Below are positions 23,201 through 36,200 of a stretch of DNA of 64,000 bases, piece after piece. The position numbers and the translations under genes were made by a program. The stretch is taken from NCBI GenBank assembly GCA_021186555.1, contig JAJKFL010000003.1:26431908-26495907 (forward strand), in the 5' to 3' direction. The notes beneath the pieces are model-generated. The model saw only the letters and a program-made list of their open reading frames with translations. It had not been told where the DNA came from and did no database searches. The DNA comes from Reticulitermes speratus. Taxonomy: Eukaryota > Arthropoda > Insecta > Blattodea > Rhinotermitidae. Position 1 is the stretch's first letter. Each line of letters opens with the position of its first letter.

Positions 23201-26200
23201 TCTATGAAGCAAGCACACAATTCCTCATCTATGACCAAGGTTCGTTCTGATATTATTCTCAGCATCCCAATTGCATCCCTAGTTCCTTTTCCTCTTCTAA
23301 ATCCAAACTGATCTTCTCCAAGTGCATCTTCAATTTTCCTCTCAATCCTTCTTCTAAGTATCCTCGCTACTATCTTTGCTGCATGAGCGATGATGCTGAT
23401 TGTGTGATGGTCGCTGCATTTTGTAGCTTTGGGCTTCTTCTTTAAGGCAATCATTGTAACTTCAATAAAATCTCTGGGCCATTCTCCAGTTACATACATG
23501 CTGTTGATCATCTGTGTCATTAGCCTTAGACCACCTTCTCCCAACAATTTGAGTACATCCCCAGGTACATCATCATCTCCTGTAGCCTTCTTATCCCTCA
23601 TCTCCTTGATAGCTTTTTACACTTCACTTTGCAAAATATAAGGGCCTTTCTCGTTTCATCTACTTCATCTTTTTGTCTTTTGTGGAGTCTGTTAAGTTTC
23701 AATCAGGGATGCTGAAGGACCAGGAGACTGTGGATAAGGAGTCTTCATATTTGAAGAAATTGATGGAGAAGGAGACAAGGGGTCAGGAGACACCACAATG
23801 GTTGATGTAGAGATACTCCTGGAGGCCCTTCTGGAGGACTTCCAGACTTGGGACTATTTTCCTCACCTGCTGAAGTGTGAGGATTTCCAGAGTATCAGCT
23901 TCCAGATTAAAGGAATTCTACTGTATTTGCTGCCATGAGAACCTCTAATTCTATGCAGTAAGAATTGTGTCCATTTCCTTCTGTAGTGGTCATGGCTGGT
24001 AGTAGAGCAGCTGCAGGGGTGTCCATGGCGGATATTGAAAAACGTCTACAGCTAGAGCAATGGAAGAGTCAGATGCTTCGTAACCTCAACATGTTTGTAT
24101 CTCGGTTTCGCTTAGTGGTTCACAACCTGCCTCCGTCTTGGACTGATTCCAAGTTACGTCACCTGTTCCTCCAACATGCTGGACCTAAGGCAGTTATAAA
24201 GGAGGTTAGTATTCACCATAGGCCTATATAATGATTCTTCAAAGTTTGATTGGTTGGACACTTTTCAGTTGTCTGAGATATAATTGATATAGGCTTTCAC
24301 AATGTTGTGGGAGCTGTCTATCCTCCAGAAGTCTTCAGGAGAATGGGTATCATTGTATGAGCAACGATTAGTGGAAGTGGGTGGGATCAAAGCTGGCAGC
24401 ACTTGGTATGCAACTTGTATGCCCTGGTGATCCAGTGATTAGCTTAGTTTGCATGTACACTTGCACATCCATTCTTTATGGTGCTCACATGGATTAATGT
24501 TTTAATGTGTGCATGCGCATCCCATTCTTTATGTGCACACATCCATGATTTCATATGTGCATGCACATCCATCACTTTCTTACACTGTGTTCTTTTTCTT
24601 TATACATTTGTAAGTAAATAAAAATGAAAAGCATATCTTGTGGCTGCTGTCATAATATCTACTATATGTATATAAAGTATGATTGTTTACGAATGTATGT
24701 ATGTATGTATGTGTGCCATTAGTTGGTATTTCATGTAGCATATAACATTGACAGTACTATTAATAATGTTTCAGTATTTTTGGGAGGTTGTTTCAAACAG
24801 TAGGCGATTCATGAAGGTCCACAGAGTATAACGGTGCTTTTGTACTTTCTGTAACTGAATTGAATTCCACTACCAACTGTTCGAAAAGTGATGTAAGATT
24901 TTCTTCTTTCTGACCAAATTATAGAGGTTAGTTTGATATATTATGAGCTTCTTTCAGCTCTTGCTGCAAAAAACTTGCAACATACTAATGTGAGGGAATA
25001 CATCAGGGTTTGTTTTAATACAACTCTGCAGTCCTGTGCATAGTTCATCCACAGTGATAGTTTGAAAATGCAGATCATTTTAGTGCCTCAAAAGTTTGCT
25101 CACAGAAGTGGGTCTAACAGAACTGGAAAGGATACTTATTCACTTCTCTATGCAAATTTTGAATAAATGTGTTACACTTAATAATGATTAACACAACTAA
25201 TAAAATTAATAATGCAGTGCTTGCTTGTCATTACAAAATGTATATGAATTTATGGGGAAATATTTGCTGCTTGAGGTAACTTAAAACTTATAAAAACTCT
25301 TCAACATGTTGTATAAATTTTTGCATGGCAGAAATATTTGTACAAATAAAATAAGCATAAAATCTTCTTAAGTGTCAGTATTGTCTGTTTAAATATATTG
25401 GGTTTTATACTAGTAAAATAATATTCCTTGCATCTGAACATTGGCACTGCAGTGGAATGTTGTGTTATTTCTGAGCCTATGCCAGTGGCAGCCTAGCTGC
25501 TGGTAGGGCCAGCTGTGCTGGACAGGTTTTGAGAAAGGTGCTGGACAGAGAGAGAGAGAGATACACTGGCCATCCAGGTTGGAGGTTGAGGGTGGGACTG
25601 ACATCCTCACCTTGTGAAAACTTAGTTTTCTTGGAACCCCAGCAACAGGGCACCTATGTCCCAAAAACTGGCCAAACTACCACAGCATCAGCGAAGAAGA
25701 AGCAGTGGTGGTGGTGGTGTTGGTGGTAGTAGTAGTAATAGTAGTAGTAGTAATGGTAGTCATAGTAGTAGTAGTTGTTGTTTTCTCAGGGCAGGATAAG
25801 AATAGTTCATATATGTTTCATCCATATCCAAATGAAAGTGCTTGTTTTTGTTTTCCCCAAGCAGAATGCATGAAGTTCACACTAGTGCTTGCCACTTCAA
25901 AAGTTTGCACTGAATTATTGTGGTTGTGGGCTCTAGTGACTTAACGCTCAGACCAAGTTTCATGAAAATTTGTCAGCTGCTCAAAAGTTGAAATGGCCAC
26001 ATGTGCACACTCACATAAGAGACACGCAACATGCACGTGCAACATGCAACATGCTGATCTTATGAGTCTGCTGTTTTCCTTTTAAGTAAGGAGAGTAGGA
26101 GTATTAAGAATTGTGGATCACATGAGCAGAGACACTGTGCTTGTTTTTAAGTTGTAAATTTTGTTTCAGGCACGAGTTTTGCGTGATATGAGGAATGTTG

Positions 26201-29200
26201 ATGCCCAAGGGATAGGCACATCTAAGGAATTTGGTTTTGTTTCCTTTACAACCCATGACCATGCTTTGCAAGCTTTAAGGAATATTAACAACAACCCAAA
26301 TATATTTACATCAGCCAGGGTAAGAATTCCTGTTATATGGTGATGTCTATGATCACCATACTCTAAATTCTTTGAGAATTTGTTGTAAGTGCTTCTCATA
26401 TAAAAGAAATAAGGAATATCATATTTTCTTGCAAGATTGGGCGAGTGAGTGAGTAAGCAGATACGAATATTGTTTAGAAACAGGAGGAGGACACATCAGA
26501 GCAAGAATGTACAGGTTGGCACAGAAGTAGCATTGCAGTGAGTTGTCAGAGGAAGTGGTTTTTTAGGAACTGAGAATCTATTAGTGCATTGGTAAATGGT
26601 GTTGTGACCATATGTCACTAGAGAATGTCAGTTGTATGGTATTTCTGTGTAATGACGTAGCAAATTGAGGCAAGAACAGTTGACAAGGCAACTCTAGATC
26701 TGACTTCCAGCAGTTGTGTTACTTTTGAATGCCATAGTGTATACAGTATGATAATTGTAGCACATCATAGTGTTAAAGATATTTTTTAAGATTTCTTTGT
26801 GTGACAAAATCCATGGAGCAGAGTCCTTCTTGAGAGGCTAAAACTTCCTCAGCCAGTCAAGAAATTCTACACATTTTATGGAACCCATAGGTTATTATCA
26901 CATTTACAAGAGCCCACCACTTGTCTCTTATCTTGAGCCAGATCAATCCAGTCCAGACCTCCCGTCCTATTCCTTGAAGATTCATTTTAATATTATCCCA
27001 TCTATGCCTCTCTTTCAAGTGGTCTCATTCCCTCAGGTTTCCGCACCAGAACCCTGTGTGCACCTTTCCTCTCTTCCATACATGTTACATGCCCTGCCCA
27101 GCTCATTCTTCTTGAATGATCACCTGAATACTATTTGGTGAGGTGTAAAAATTATGAAGTTCTGCATTATGCAGTTTACTCCAGTCCCTTGTTACTTCGT
27201 CCTTAGGCCCAAATATCTCCTGCAGCACTCTATTCTTGAACACCCTTAGCTTATGTTCTTCTCTTAGTGTGAGAGACAAAGTTTCAAACCTATATAAAAT
27301 ATTGGGCAAAATTATAGTTCTGCTTATTTTAAGCTTTATGTTTTTGGGTAGGAAATGGGAAGACAAAATTGTGGTAGTAGGCATTCCCTGACTTTGGTGT
27401 GCTGTTTAACTTTTTCCTGGTGTTGGCGGCATTTACCGCTGAGGCGTTTCCACCCATTGCTTAATGTTGGCAGATTTTAACACTTTGCTGCATGACCTCA
27501 CTCTGCTAGCTTCTGCCCTGCAATGATTGTACATGTTATGAAATCTTCTCTGTACATTGGTGCAGGTCTAACCTTGAATGTGACACTCCTGTTTAGTCAG
27601 GCCAATGTTGTGGGTTCATAGAACAACAAATGATATAATGCATTCTTAGTTTAAGCTATCTCAAGTATCCCATTTACTTTCATCTGTGTTTTGACTGTGC
27701 TGGCAAATCAGTGACTGAACATAAGTCTGTGAATTCTTATCTGCACCTACATGAATGCTTGTACATGACCCTTATACAGAGTCTCCACAGAAGTCCTATT
27801 CATATTTTTAAAATTTTATTACTTGATAACCAAAACAGAAATATGCATTTCTTTGCAAATTGTTCTGTAACTCAAAAAGTGTATGTATGCGTTAGTTCAC
27901 TTCAACATGGGAACGCTTAGTGGCCCTGGTCACATAAAGCCGATAGTCCAGTTCTGCCCATGTGTGGGTCAACTTCCGTTTCGCCACACTTCGGATTTCT
28001 TTGATTGTCCTTGCACAAAGTGTCCCAATGCCATCCACGGATATTCTGAAAACGTAACACTTTACATATCCCTGCAAGAAGCAATCTAAGGGAGTGATAT
28101 CAGGGGAGCATGGGCCAGGAGATTGGTCCACACCTGATATTTGTGTCATGCATAGTGGGGCTTCAACATGACTTGAAGTGAAGGAAATGAAGGAAAAATA
28201 AAATGTCTGAAAAAAAGGAGTGTCTGCTTGCTTATGTAAAGGCCAAGTTCTGCTACACGTATAACCAGATAAGTGGGATGTAGAGCTTATTTTAACCCTA
28301 AACACAGCAAAGTTCGTGGAGACAGAAAATAAAAACTGAAAGGGAGAAAAATGAAGCCAGAAATAATGAACTGTAATTTATGTGAGGAGTGGACAGGGCA
28401 AACCAAATGGTGTCCTATTACCCATGCTGTAGAAAATCCATGAAATGGATCAAGGGATTTATGTTACTTTTGCTACAGATGGCAGCACTAACATTTTCAT
28501 ATTGTTTGAAAAATACACCATGGACCAAAATCAAAAGGTCTGTGCCTTCAAGGACTTCATGCTTGATTGCGTTCAGAAAGTGACAGATCTAGCATGGAGA
28601 GAAGACTAGAATGATAGCAGGGACCATGAATCACTAGACTCAATGTTAACAGTACTGACAGCACCACAACATGAACAATGGCCAATGACAGATCCAGCTG
28701 ACTGTCTACAGGTTGGACTCAAAATTTGTAAAATGGTTCATATTCTACCAAATGAAGAAAATAAGGGTTTGACCATGAGAAAATGTACAGTGAGCTCAGC
28801 AAATAAACAAAGGAAAGAAATCAGTGTCACATGTTCCACTTGTGGTGGAGCACTTTGTAGAACTCCTTGTTTCAGCAATACACATTAAGAAAGATTACTA
28901 AACAGGTACACAAAAATCCTGTATCATTCCAGACAGATATTCTGACATTTCCTTTAAAAACTCTTATAAAATATTAATTGTATTCATGCAAAAAATAGGA
29001 ATTTTTACTGCTTGCATTTTTGACTCAGTTTCTCTAAATTTCCTGCCATGGTACTTGTGGTATTTAAAAGCCCCTGCTGCCAGGGAAGTGGTTAATTTTT
29101 TCATAGGTACATTTGTGGTTTGTTATTATTGTTCACAAGTATTTTAACTTTGCTACAATTTCAAAGGATTTATTACCTATTGTTATATTTTGATTTTGTC

Positions 29201-30191
29201 CGGCATTCTATTCATGAGACACGCACATATACAGTAGAACTTCCATGCAGCATTTGTGTGAGGGTCAAGCTCTTCATACCTGAAATCGAATAGAATCTTA
29301 AACAGAGTTTTTTGTAAATCAAACAGAAAAGTACTGCTATGGTTACAGGAACATTATGTTCTTCATTCAGTTTATATTTTTGTATTTATTTTATGGGACA
29401 CAAAAGAAGAAAACTTGGAAAAATAAACTAAAATTGGGATTTCACTGCATAAGACATTCCATGAGTCCATTGTAATGTTAGCAGATATGGAAGAGAATAA
29501 TGTGTTGGTGTTACAAACGATGACTCCATTTAGGAGAGTCAAACACTAGAGAGTAGGGTGTAAATACAAAAAGAGTTGCATATATATATATATATATATA
29601 TGTATACAGGGCATACACAAAAGAATGGTGCGGTTTCAAAAGTGAATAAACAATTTATGTCTCAAATTATACGGGCACAACATACACCATCAGCGGCAGC
29701 AACTGTCCAAGTTTCTCATGCGCTACCAGCAGTTCGCTTCTCATGCTTACTACGTGGCCGCGGGGCCAGTTTCAAAGATGGCGTTGCAGCAGGAGAAGGC
29801 TTTCTGTGTGCTCCGTTTTGAGGTGTCCAAGAACCTTCTCCCTTGGCCACCCCGTTCGCCAGATCTTACACCGTGCGGTTTCTTTCTTTGGGGGTTCGTT
29901 AAAGACAGCGTTTATGTACCACCATTGCCCACGTCCATCCATGAAATTCGTGATCGGATAACGCATGCACTGCAGGCCATTACAGCGGACATGCTACACC
30001 GGGTCTGGGATGAGTTTGATTACCGTATGGATGTGTGTCGTGTGACCCAGGGTGCACACATTGAAGGATTGTAATTACCAAATGAAAAACTTGGACAGTT
30101 GCCGCCGCTGACGGTGTATGCTGTGCCCGTGTAAGGTGAGAAATACATTTTTCATTCACTTTTGATACCGCACCATTCTTTTGTGTATGCC

Positions 30192-30228
<37 letters not shown>

Positions 30229-33200
30229 TGAGGATTGATGTCCACTTTGTTGTTGAGGTGTGATGAATGAAGATCAGCTCTCTTCTGCAAATGCTGGATG
30301 AAGAGTAGCTCTGTCGCCAAATTATCAGGTCTGCTCAAACTGGCATTGTTAGTCTTGTAGGAGAAAATATGTCTCGAGATGACTTTACACCTTGAGACTG
30401 CCTCACCAAGTATAGTAACTGGTGGTTTCTTATCTGCCTGTTTGTCTCTGCCACAATTTCTTCGTGATTTCCACTTTTCAATTACAGTTTTTATGTGGTC
30501 TTAGTGGCTGTTTTCAGAGTGGTTTCATCTGCTCACAAAATCTGAGAACTTAGTTCCTGGATTTAAAATTGACTTCTTATAATCATCCATTTCAACCTGT
30601 TCGTTATCTTCTTTACAGTCTTTGTGACTCTTGAAGATCAATAGCACACAGCTGTGATAGTTTGCAGCTAATTCTGACATTGCTTAACTTTCATTACACA
30701 TAATTATGGCATTATTTACATAACCATACATCCAAAACTGTAAGAAAAAACCATAAATTATGTCTTAAGTGGAGGAAAACCTAGAATCAAGAAACAGTAA
30801 ATGGAGAAAATAGATACATTATTTATATCAGGTTCTGGCCAGGTCTACAAGAAATGAACCTAAAATGCAGGAAAATCTTTGAGAAACCATAAACAGGGGA
30901 TTCCACATTTTTAGTTTTCTCAGCATTTACTTCTAGACCAACCTCTTTATCTGCAACTGATAAAGCTTCTGTTATTTTCTTTGTAGTATATATGTTTTCA
31001 CCTTATAAATTAACATCATCAGCACACTGCAAAAGCCAATGTGTCCCATTCAATTTCAGTCCCTTCTGGTTTGCCTGGGCCTTCCTAATGGCATATTCTG
31101 AAGCAAAGTTGAAAAGCAGTGGCAATATAGCATCTCCTTGTTTCAGACCATTCTGAATAGGAAATATATCAGATGGATATAAGTTTTAAAACTTTTGCGG
31201 CGACATGATTCAAGATAGTCTTCTCGGGCGCACAGCCGCGTCAATTCGTTTGAATACAACGTTCCGGGGACTAGCTCCGTCCCCATCCTCAGGCAAAAGT
31301 GATTTTTTGCCTGAGGATGGGGATGGAGCTAGTCCCCGAAACGTTGTATTCAAACGAATTGACGCGGCTGTGTGCCCGAGAAGACTATATTGATATCAGA
31401 TGGATGTTTTGCCTGTCTGGACTTCGCATGCTTGTTGGCCTGACTAGTTCCATGGGGATAGCAAACTGAATGAGAATATTATACAAAACCTCACTTCTAA
31501 CTGAAACATAGGTTCTCTTGAAGTCTATAAATAGCTGATGCATGGCCCCATTGTATTCCTGTTGTTTTCCTCAAGTATGTGATTAATGCAGAATATATGG
31601 TCTGTAGTTGATATATTATGTGAAAATCCAAGCTGATTACCCCCAATAATTGTGTATACATCTGGAGTTAACATTGACAGAAGAATGTTGAATAAAATTT
31701 TGCATTAGGTGATAACAGTAGTAGGCCATTATGATTACTACAGTCTGTTTTTATCACTCTGCATATAACTAGGTGCAGTGATTGACTCCGAATGTTGAGG
31801 CAATTCTTCCTTATTCCACGTAGAATTAAAAGTTTGTGTATCTCTGAATGTACTGTTGTCCTCCTGCTTGAATCACTTCTGCTGGAATATGATCAAATAC
31901 CTCGTGATTTATATCTTTCAACTTTTCAGTAGCCATTACAACCTCATAGGCACTAGGCTCAGGTGCTTATGGCTGAGCTGTACGTATTTGTTAGCCTAAG
32001 CTCATTAATCCCATGCATTCAATAACATAGAAGTGATTTTTCCATCTATTCAAAATGGTATTGGAATCTGCAAACAGATCACCTTCCCATCCTTTTATGA
32101 AGTTACTTCTAGGCTGGTAACCCTTCTTAAATTCATTTATTCCTCTATACATGTCTCTTATATTCCTCTTCTTACTGTTTCTTTCAAGTTCATTTATTTT
32201 ACCTTTGAAATATTTAATCTTTTTTTCCTTAAATATTGCTAGTTTCATATCTTACATTGCTCAGATTATCCTACATATCAGGATGTGATCAGTTTGATTG
32301 TGAGTCTTCCCGTCAGAAGATCAAGTGTATTTGAATGTGTTGATATGGGAACATGGCAATTTTAAGAGTTAGATTTTTTTGCTATGGGAAATTATCATTA
32401 CTATTTTCATGTAAACTGTCGTTTCCAACTGTCAGTTTGAAAATATCTTCTCTCCCCAATTTGGCATTTAAGTTTCCTAAAGAATTTTCATATTGTAATA
32501 AAGGGAAGTGATGAAATACCTGCTCCAATTCCTCATAGAAACTGTCCTTTGAGCCATCAGTTTTATCCTCAGTTGGGGCATGCACGGACCACTTAATTTT
32601 GAATAGTAGTATCACAGCAGCAACCTAATGGCACTGTATATGATATCATATCACTAACAAACCTTTTTTAACTGCTAATATGATTCTCTTACATACAAAA
32701 ATTCCTGTACCTAATTGATGATTTTTGTTTCCTTCTTTGTAGAGAAAATAATCCTCTCTCTGCTCATGCAATGCCTGTGTTGTCCCATCTGATCTCATGT
32801 ACCCACACTAAATCTGATATATATCTTGGTGATTCTCTTGCAACTGTCTTCAGTGACCCTACTCTGTAGAGCAGTGATTCCCAAACCTTTTTGCTGTGGA
32901 CTCGCTTTGAAAAATAACCACGGATCCTCACATCTCTGCTCATGTAACTAGAGCGTCTGGATGGTAGGTATCCAAAATTAAAAATGTATATCTAAGAACT
33001 GATTTTAGATGGCTACAAATAGCCTGCATACCAGTAGCATACGTAACAATGCATTGCATAATTTGATCTTAATTAAACTGATTGTCACTTGCTTCGTGGG
33101 TACAGGGGGTTCTTAGTTAGGTATTCTAATGGTCACACAAAATAAACACATCACCAATTAAAGAAGTTCCACAATAATTTTTAACAAAACATTATTTCTT

Positions 33201-36200
33201 TAATTAAAAAAATAAGTAAACTTCAAAATAGCCATTATAGTAATGTATCCTCAGATCCTGTGGGAACGACCACACTTTGGGAACCGCTGCTTTATAGAGT
33301 TCTCACATTCCAAGTTCCAAATCTCGTATGCCTTTCCATTGTGTACATTATTTCAGGAGGATCTGTCCAAGTCCATGGCTTTGTCAACCATTTCATAACA
33401 TGTTAAGTTTTTACAGTGAGGACTTTTTAGCGTCTTGCCCAATCTCCAAGTTGGAGGATCACCAATGGTCAGCTGTCCGCAAATGCTTATTCAGTATATT
33501 CACAGCTACCCTCCATGTCTGGAGGCTGTCTCCTCCATCTGCAACCTGAGGACACACCATGCCATGGTGACAGGCCCGATTTTCATGGTTTTTTTTTTTA
33601 ATGAAGCATGTGAAATTAGTTTACAAGTACAGTGTTCATCCATTCTTCATCTTTGAATTGAATTTCAAGTAAAGTTAGTATTGGAGGCTGCACACCAGAA
33701 GTTGTGGGATGAATTTAGTTGTAACCCAATTAAGACCACTATAACTTTTGCTTTACATAAAATTCAACTCAAAGTTTATCACGTTTCTTTACACAGCAAG
33801 TTGGCTGAAGTGGTAACACTGATTTTATTCAGAAGGTGCCCAGTTTAAATCGTGGCAGGAACAATGGGCTATCATGGCTGCAGTTTTTGTGATTTTCCTC
33901 AGTTTCTCCAGCTAAATGCCAGGATAGTACCACAGGCTAGGTCACATCTTTTTGAATTCACTATTTGCCAGTTGTCCTACAGTTGGACACTATATAATCT
34001 GAGTTGTTGACAGCATTGTTAAATAAACCATAAATAACTTAATGAATAATTTGTTGAAATGGACCGTGTAAAAGAATTTTCACAGATATATAATTGACAT
34101 CAGGGCTTAAATTTTTATTTGATTCTTATGATGTGCTATATTTATCCAAATATATGATGACCACCTACACAGGCATCAGTTTTCAAGAAAATACTTACAT
34201 AGAACATGAACTTTGTGATGACATCTCATTTTTCAGGTGATGAATTAGGAACAATTATCATTCATATTTGGGTAAATGTGATGTCATTGTATTTGCAGAG
34301 ACCAATGGTGGCTTTTTCAATAGAAAACAAGGCTGTTATGAATATAAAACAAAAACGCTTGGAGAAAAGTCAGGCCAAAAATCCACTGTATACTGATCAG
34401 CATATTGCTAAGTGTAATAATAAGAAGTCAAAATTACTACAGAATGATGAAGATTTAGAACAGCAGGGAACAAAAAATGGCAATGTAGGGCAGGAGGAGA
34501 CAGAAGAGTTTGTGGGTGTGACAGCAAAACCTGGAAATACAAAGTTGCGTACTCGGTTTGGACTCCAGACTGAAGCCAAAATCCACAAGCAGGCAGTGCA
34601 CAAAGCCAAACATAGACAAAAACTGAAAAGCAGGTTTGTCCAGCACAAACACAGTAACAAAGAACAGAAAAAGATCCACAGGTGAGTATAACCAAAATGC
34701 AGAACCTTTAAAATCGCTCTAAAATACCTTGGTCACAGAACGTTCATTCTTACAGTTAGAATAGACAGAACACTAGCCACACTGGTGAGGCACAGGGAAG
34801 TTATACATATGTATGTGCATCTAGTTACATAGAGTGCTGAAGTCAGGAATATGTGGAGCTTTTTTATCTCCACTGCTCCATATGTCTACGTTGTAGTCGC
34901 TGGACAGGGACAACCCTTATGAGGCACATATAAGTTTCTAGGCAATATGTGAGGCATGGAAGTGTCTAGGCAATGTGTAGACAGGGAAATGTCCGGATAA
35001 AGTATGTGGAAGGATGTTTCCAGGTACCGTGCATATGTAAGGCAGGGCAATTTCGGGTGAGATTTTCTGTAATTGAATGGATATGTATTGCCTGTTCATA
35101 TGTAACCATGAGCAATTTATTCTTCAATCTGTGCCACATTACAAGCTTTTTTGTGTTCGGTAGACCTCATGGACTATCCTCCTGTGAAACAGGAAGCCTT
35201 AGTAGGAACTTGCTGAAGAAACTGGTGGGGCTACAACTCAGTTCAGTTTTATTCTATCCGGTGTTATCCAGTAATATAATCTGTTGGTATATAAAAACAT
35301 AACTTATATTTTCTGCATCCTACGACAGACAATGTAGAACACTCATAGATATGGCATTTACTCTGTACCATTGCCAGTGTGTATGGTAGTCATAGTTGGT
35401 AAAGCCACATGCAAGTGTGTGATTCAGATCTGCATTCCCAATTGCATTTTACTTACATGAGTAAACTTTAATTTTTGATTTGAGTGTTATTAGTTCTTTA
35501 AAGTGTTAGCTACTGTGTGCTGTGATACTGACAAGGAAGCGAACCATATCCCAAGCAAAGAGTAAGACTTTCTCTTTGTATGTAAGTTGCCCAGAAAGTA
35601 ATGTCACATGTTTTTTCTTGGCCAGTAACAACACTAGGAATGTTAGATTTTAGGTGATGCAAATTTGAAGTTCAACAATTATGTATGAAATTTTTCTGAC
35701 AATGCTACTGCAGCAGGGCTTCAAATTGGAGTCAGTCAATGACGTGCCTTACAGACAATGTGCTGTGATAGAATTTCCTGTTGCCAAGAAAGAATCAGTG
35801 GGAAACATCTACAAACACCTAAGCAGTGCTTATGGCAGTGCTATGATGGACAGAAGCATTGTTGGTTGCTGGGTGAAAAGAATGATGGCTTCCGAAACAG
35901 GTAAAGCAGCACTGCATGATTTGCCTCACTTAGGCTATCCTGTTACAGCTGTTAGCCCTGAAGTGCTGCAACATGCTGTTGCCACCATTCTTGAGGGATG
36001 ACACATCAAAACCTGACAGCTGGCATTCAGTCTTTCAGTCAGCAAAGGAAGTGTTAGTCACATCAGCTGTGATTTTGGATATTTGAAAGTGTGCGCAAGA
36101 TGGGTTTTTTTGAGCCTCACAGTTGAATGCAAAACTGAGAGAAATGCCATTTCTTCCGTATTTTTGTCACGTTTTGAAGCTGAGAGAGAGGACTTCTTAT

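Noticed and set aside
24450-24712. Structured RNA in the GCATGC-rich region
   Set aside because: The pattern is explained by two or three imperfect tandem copies and an (ATGT)n run. No stable conserved fold could be argued.
28891-29060. piggyBac terminal inverted repeat near AAAAGCCCCTGCTGCC
   Set aside because: Only one end-like sequence was found, with no TTAA flank and no partner upstream.
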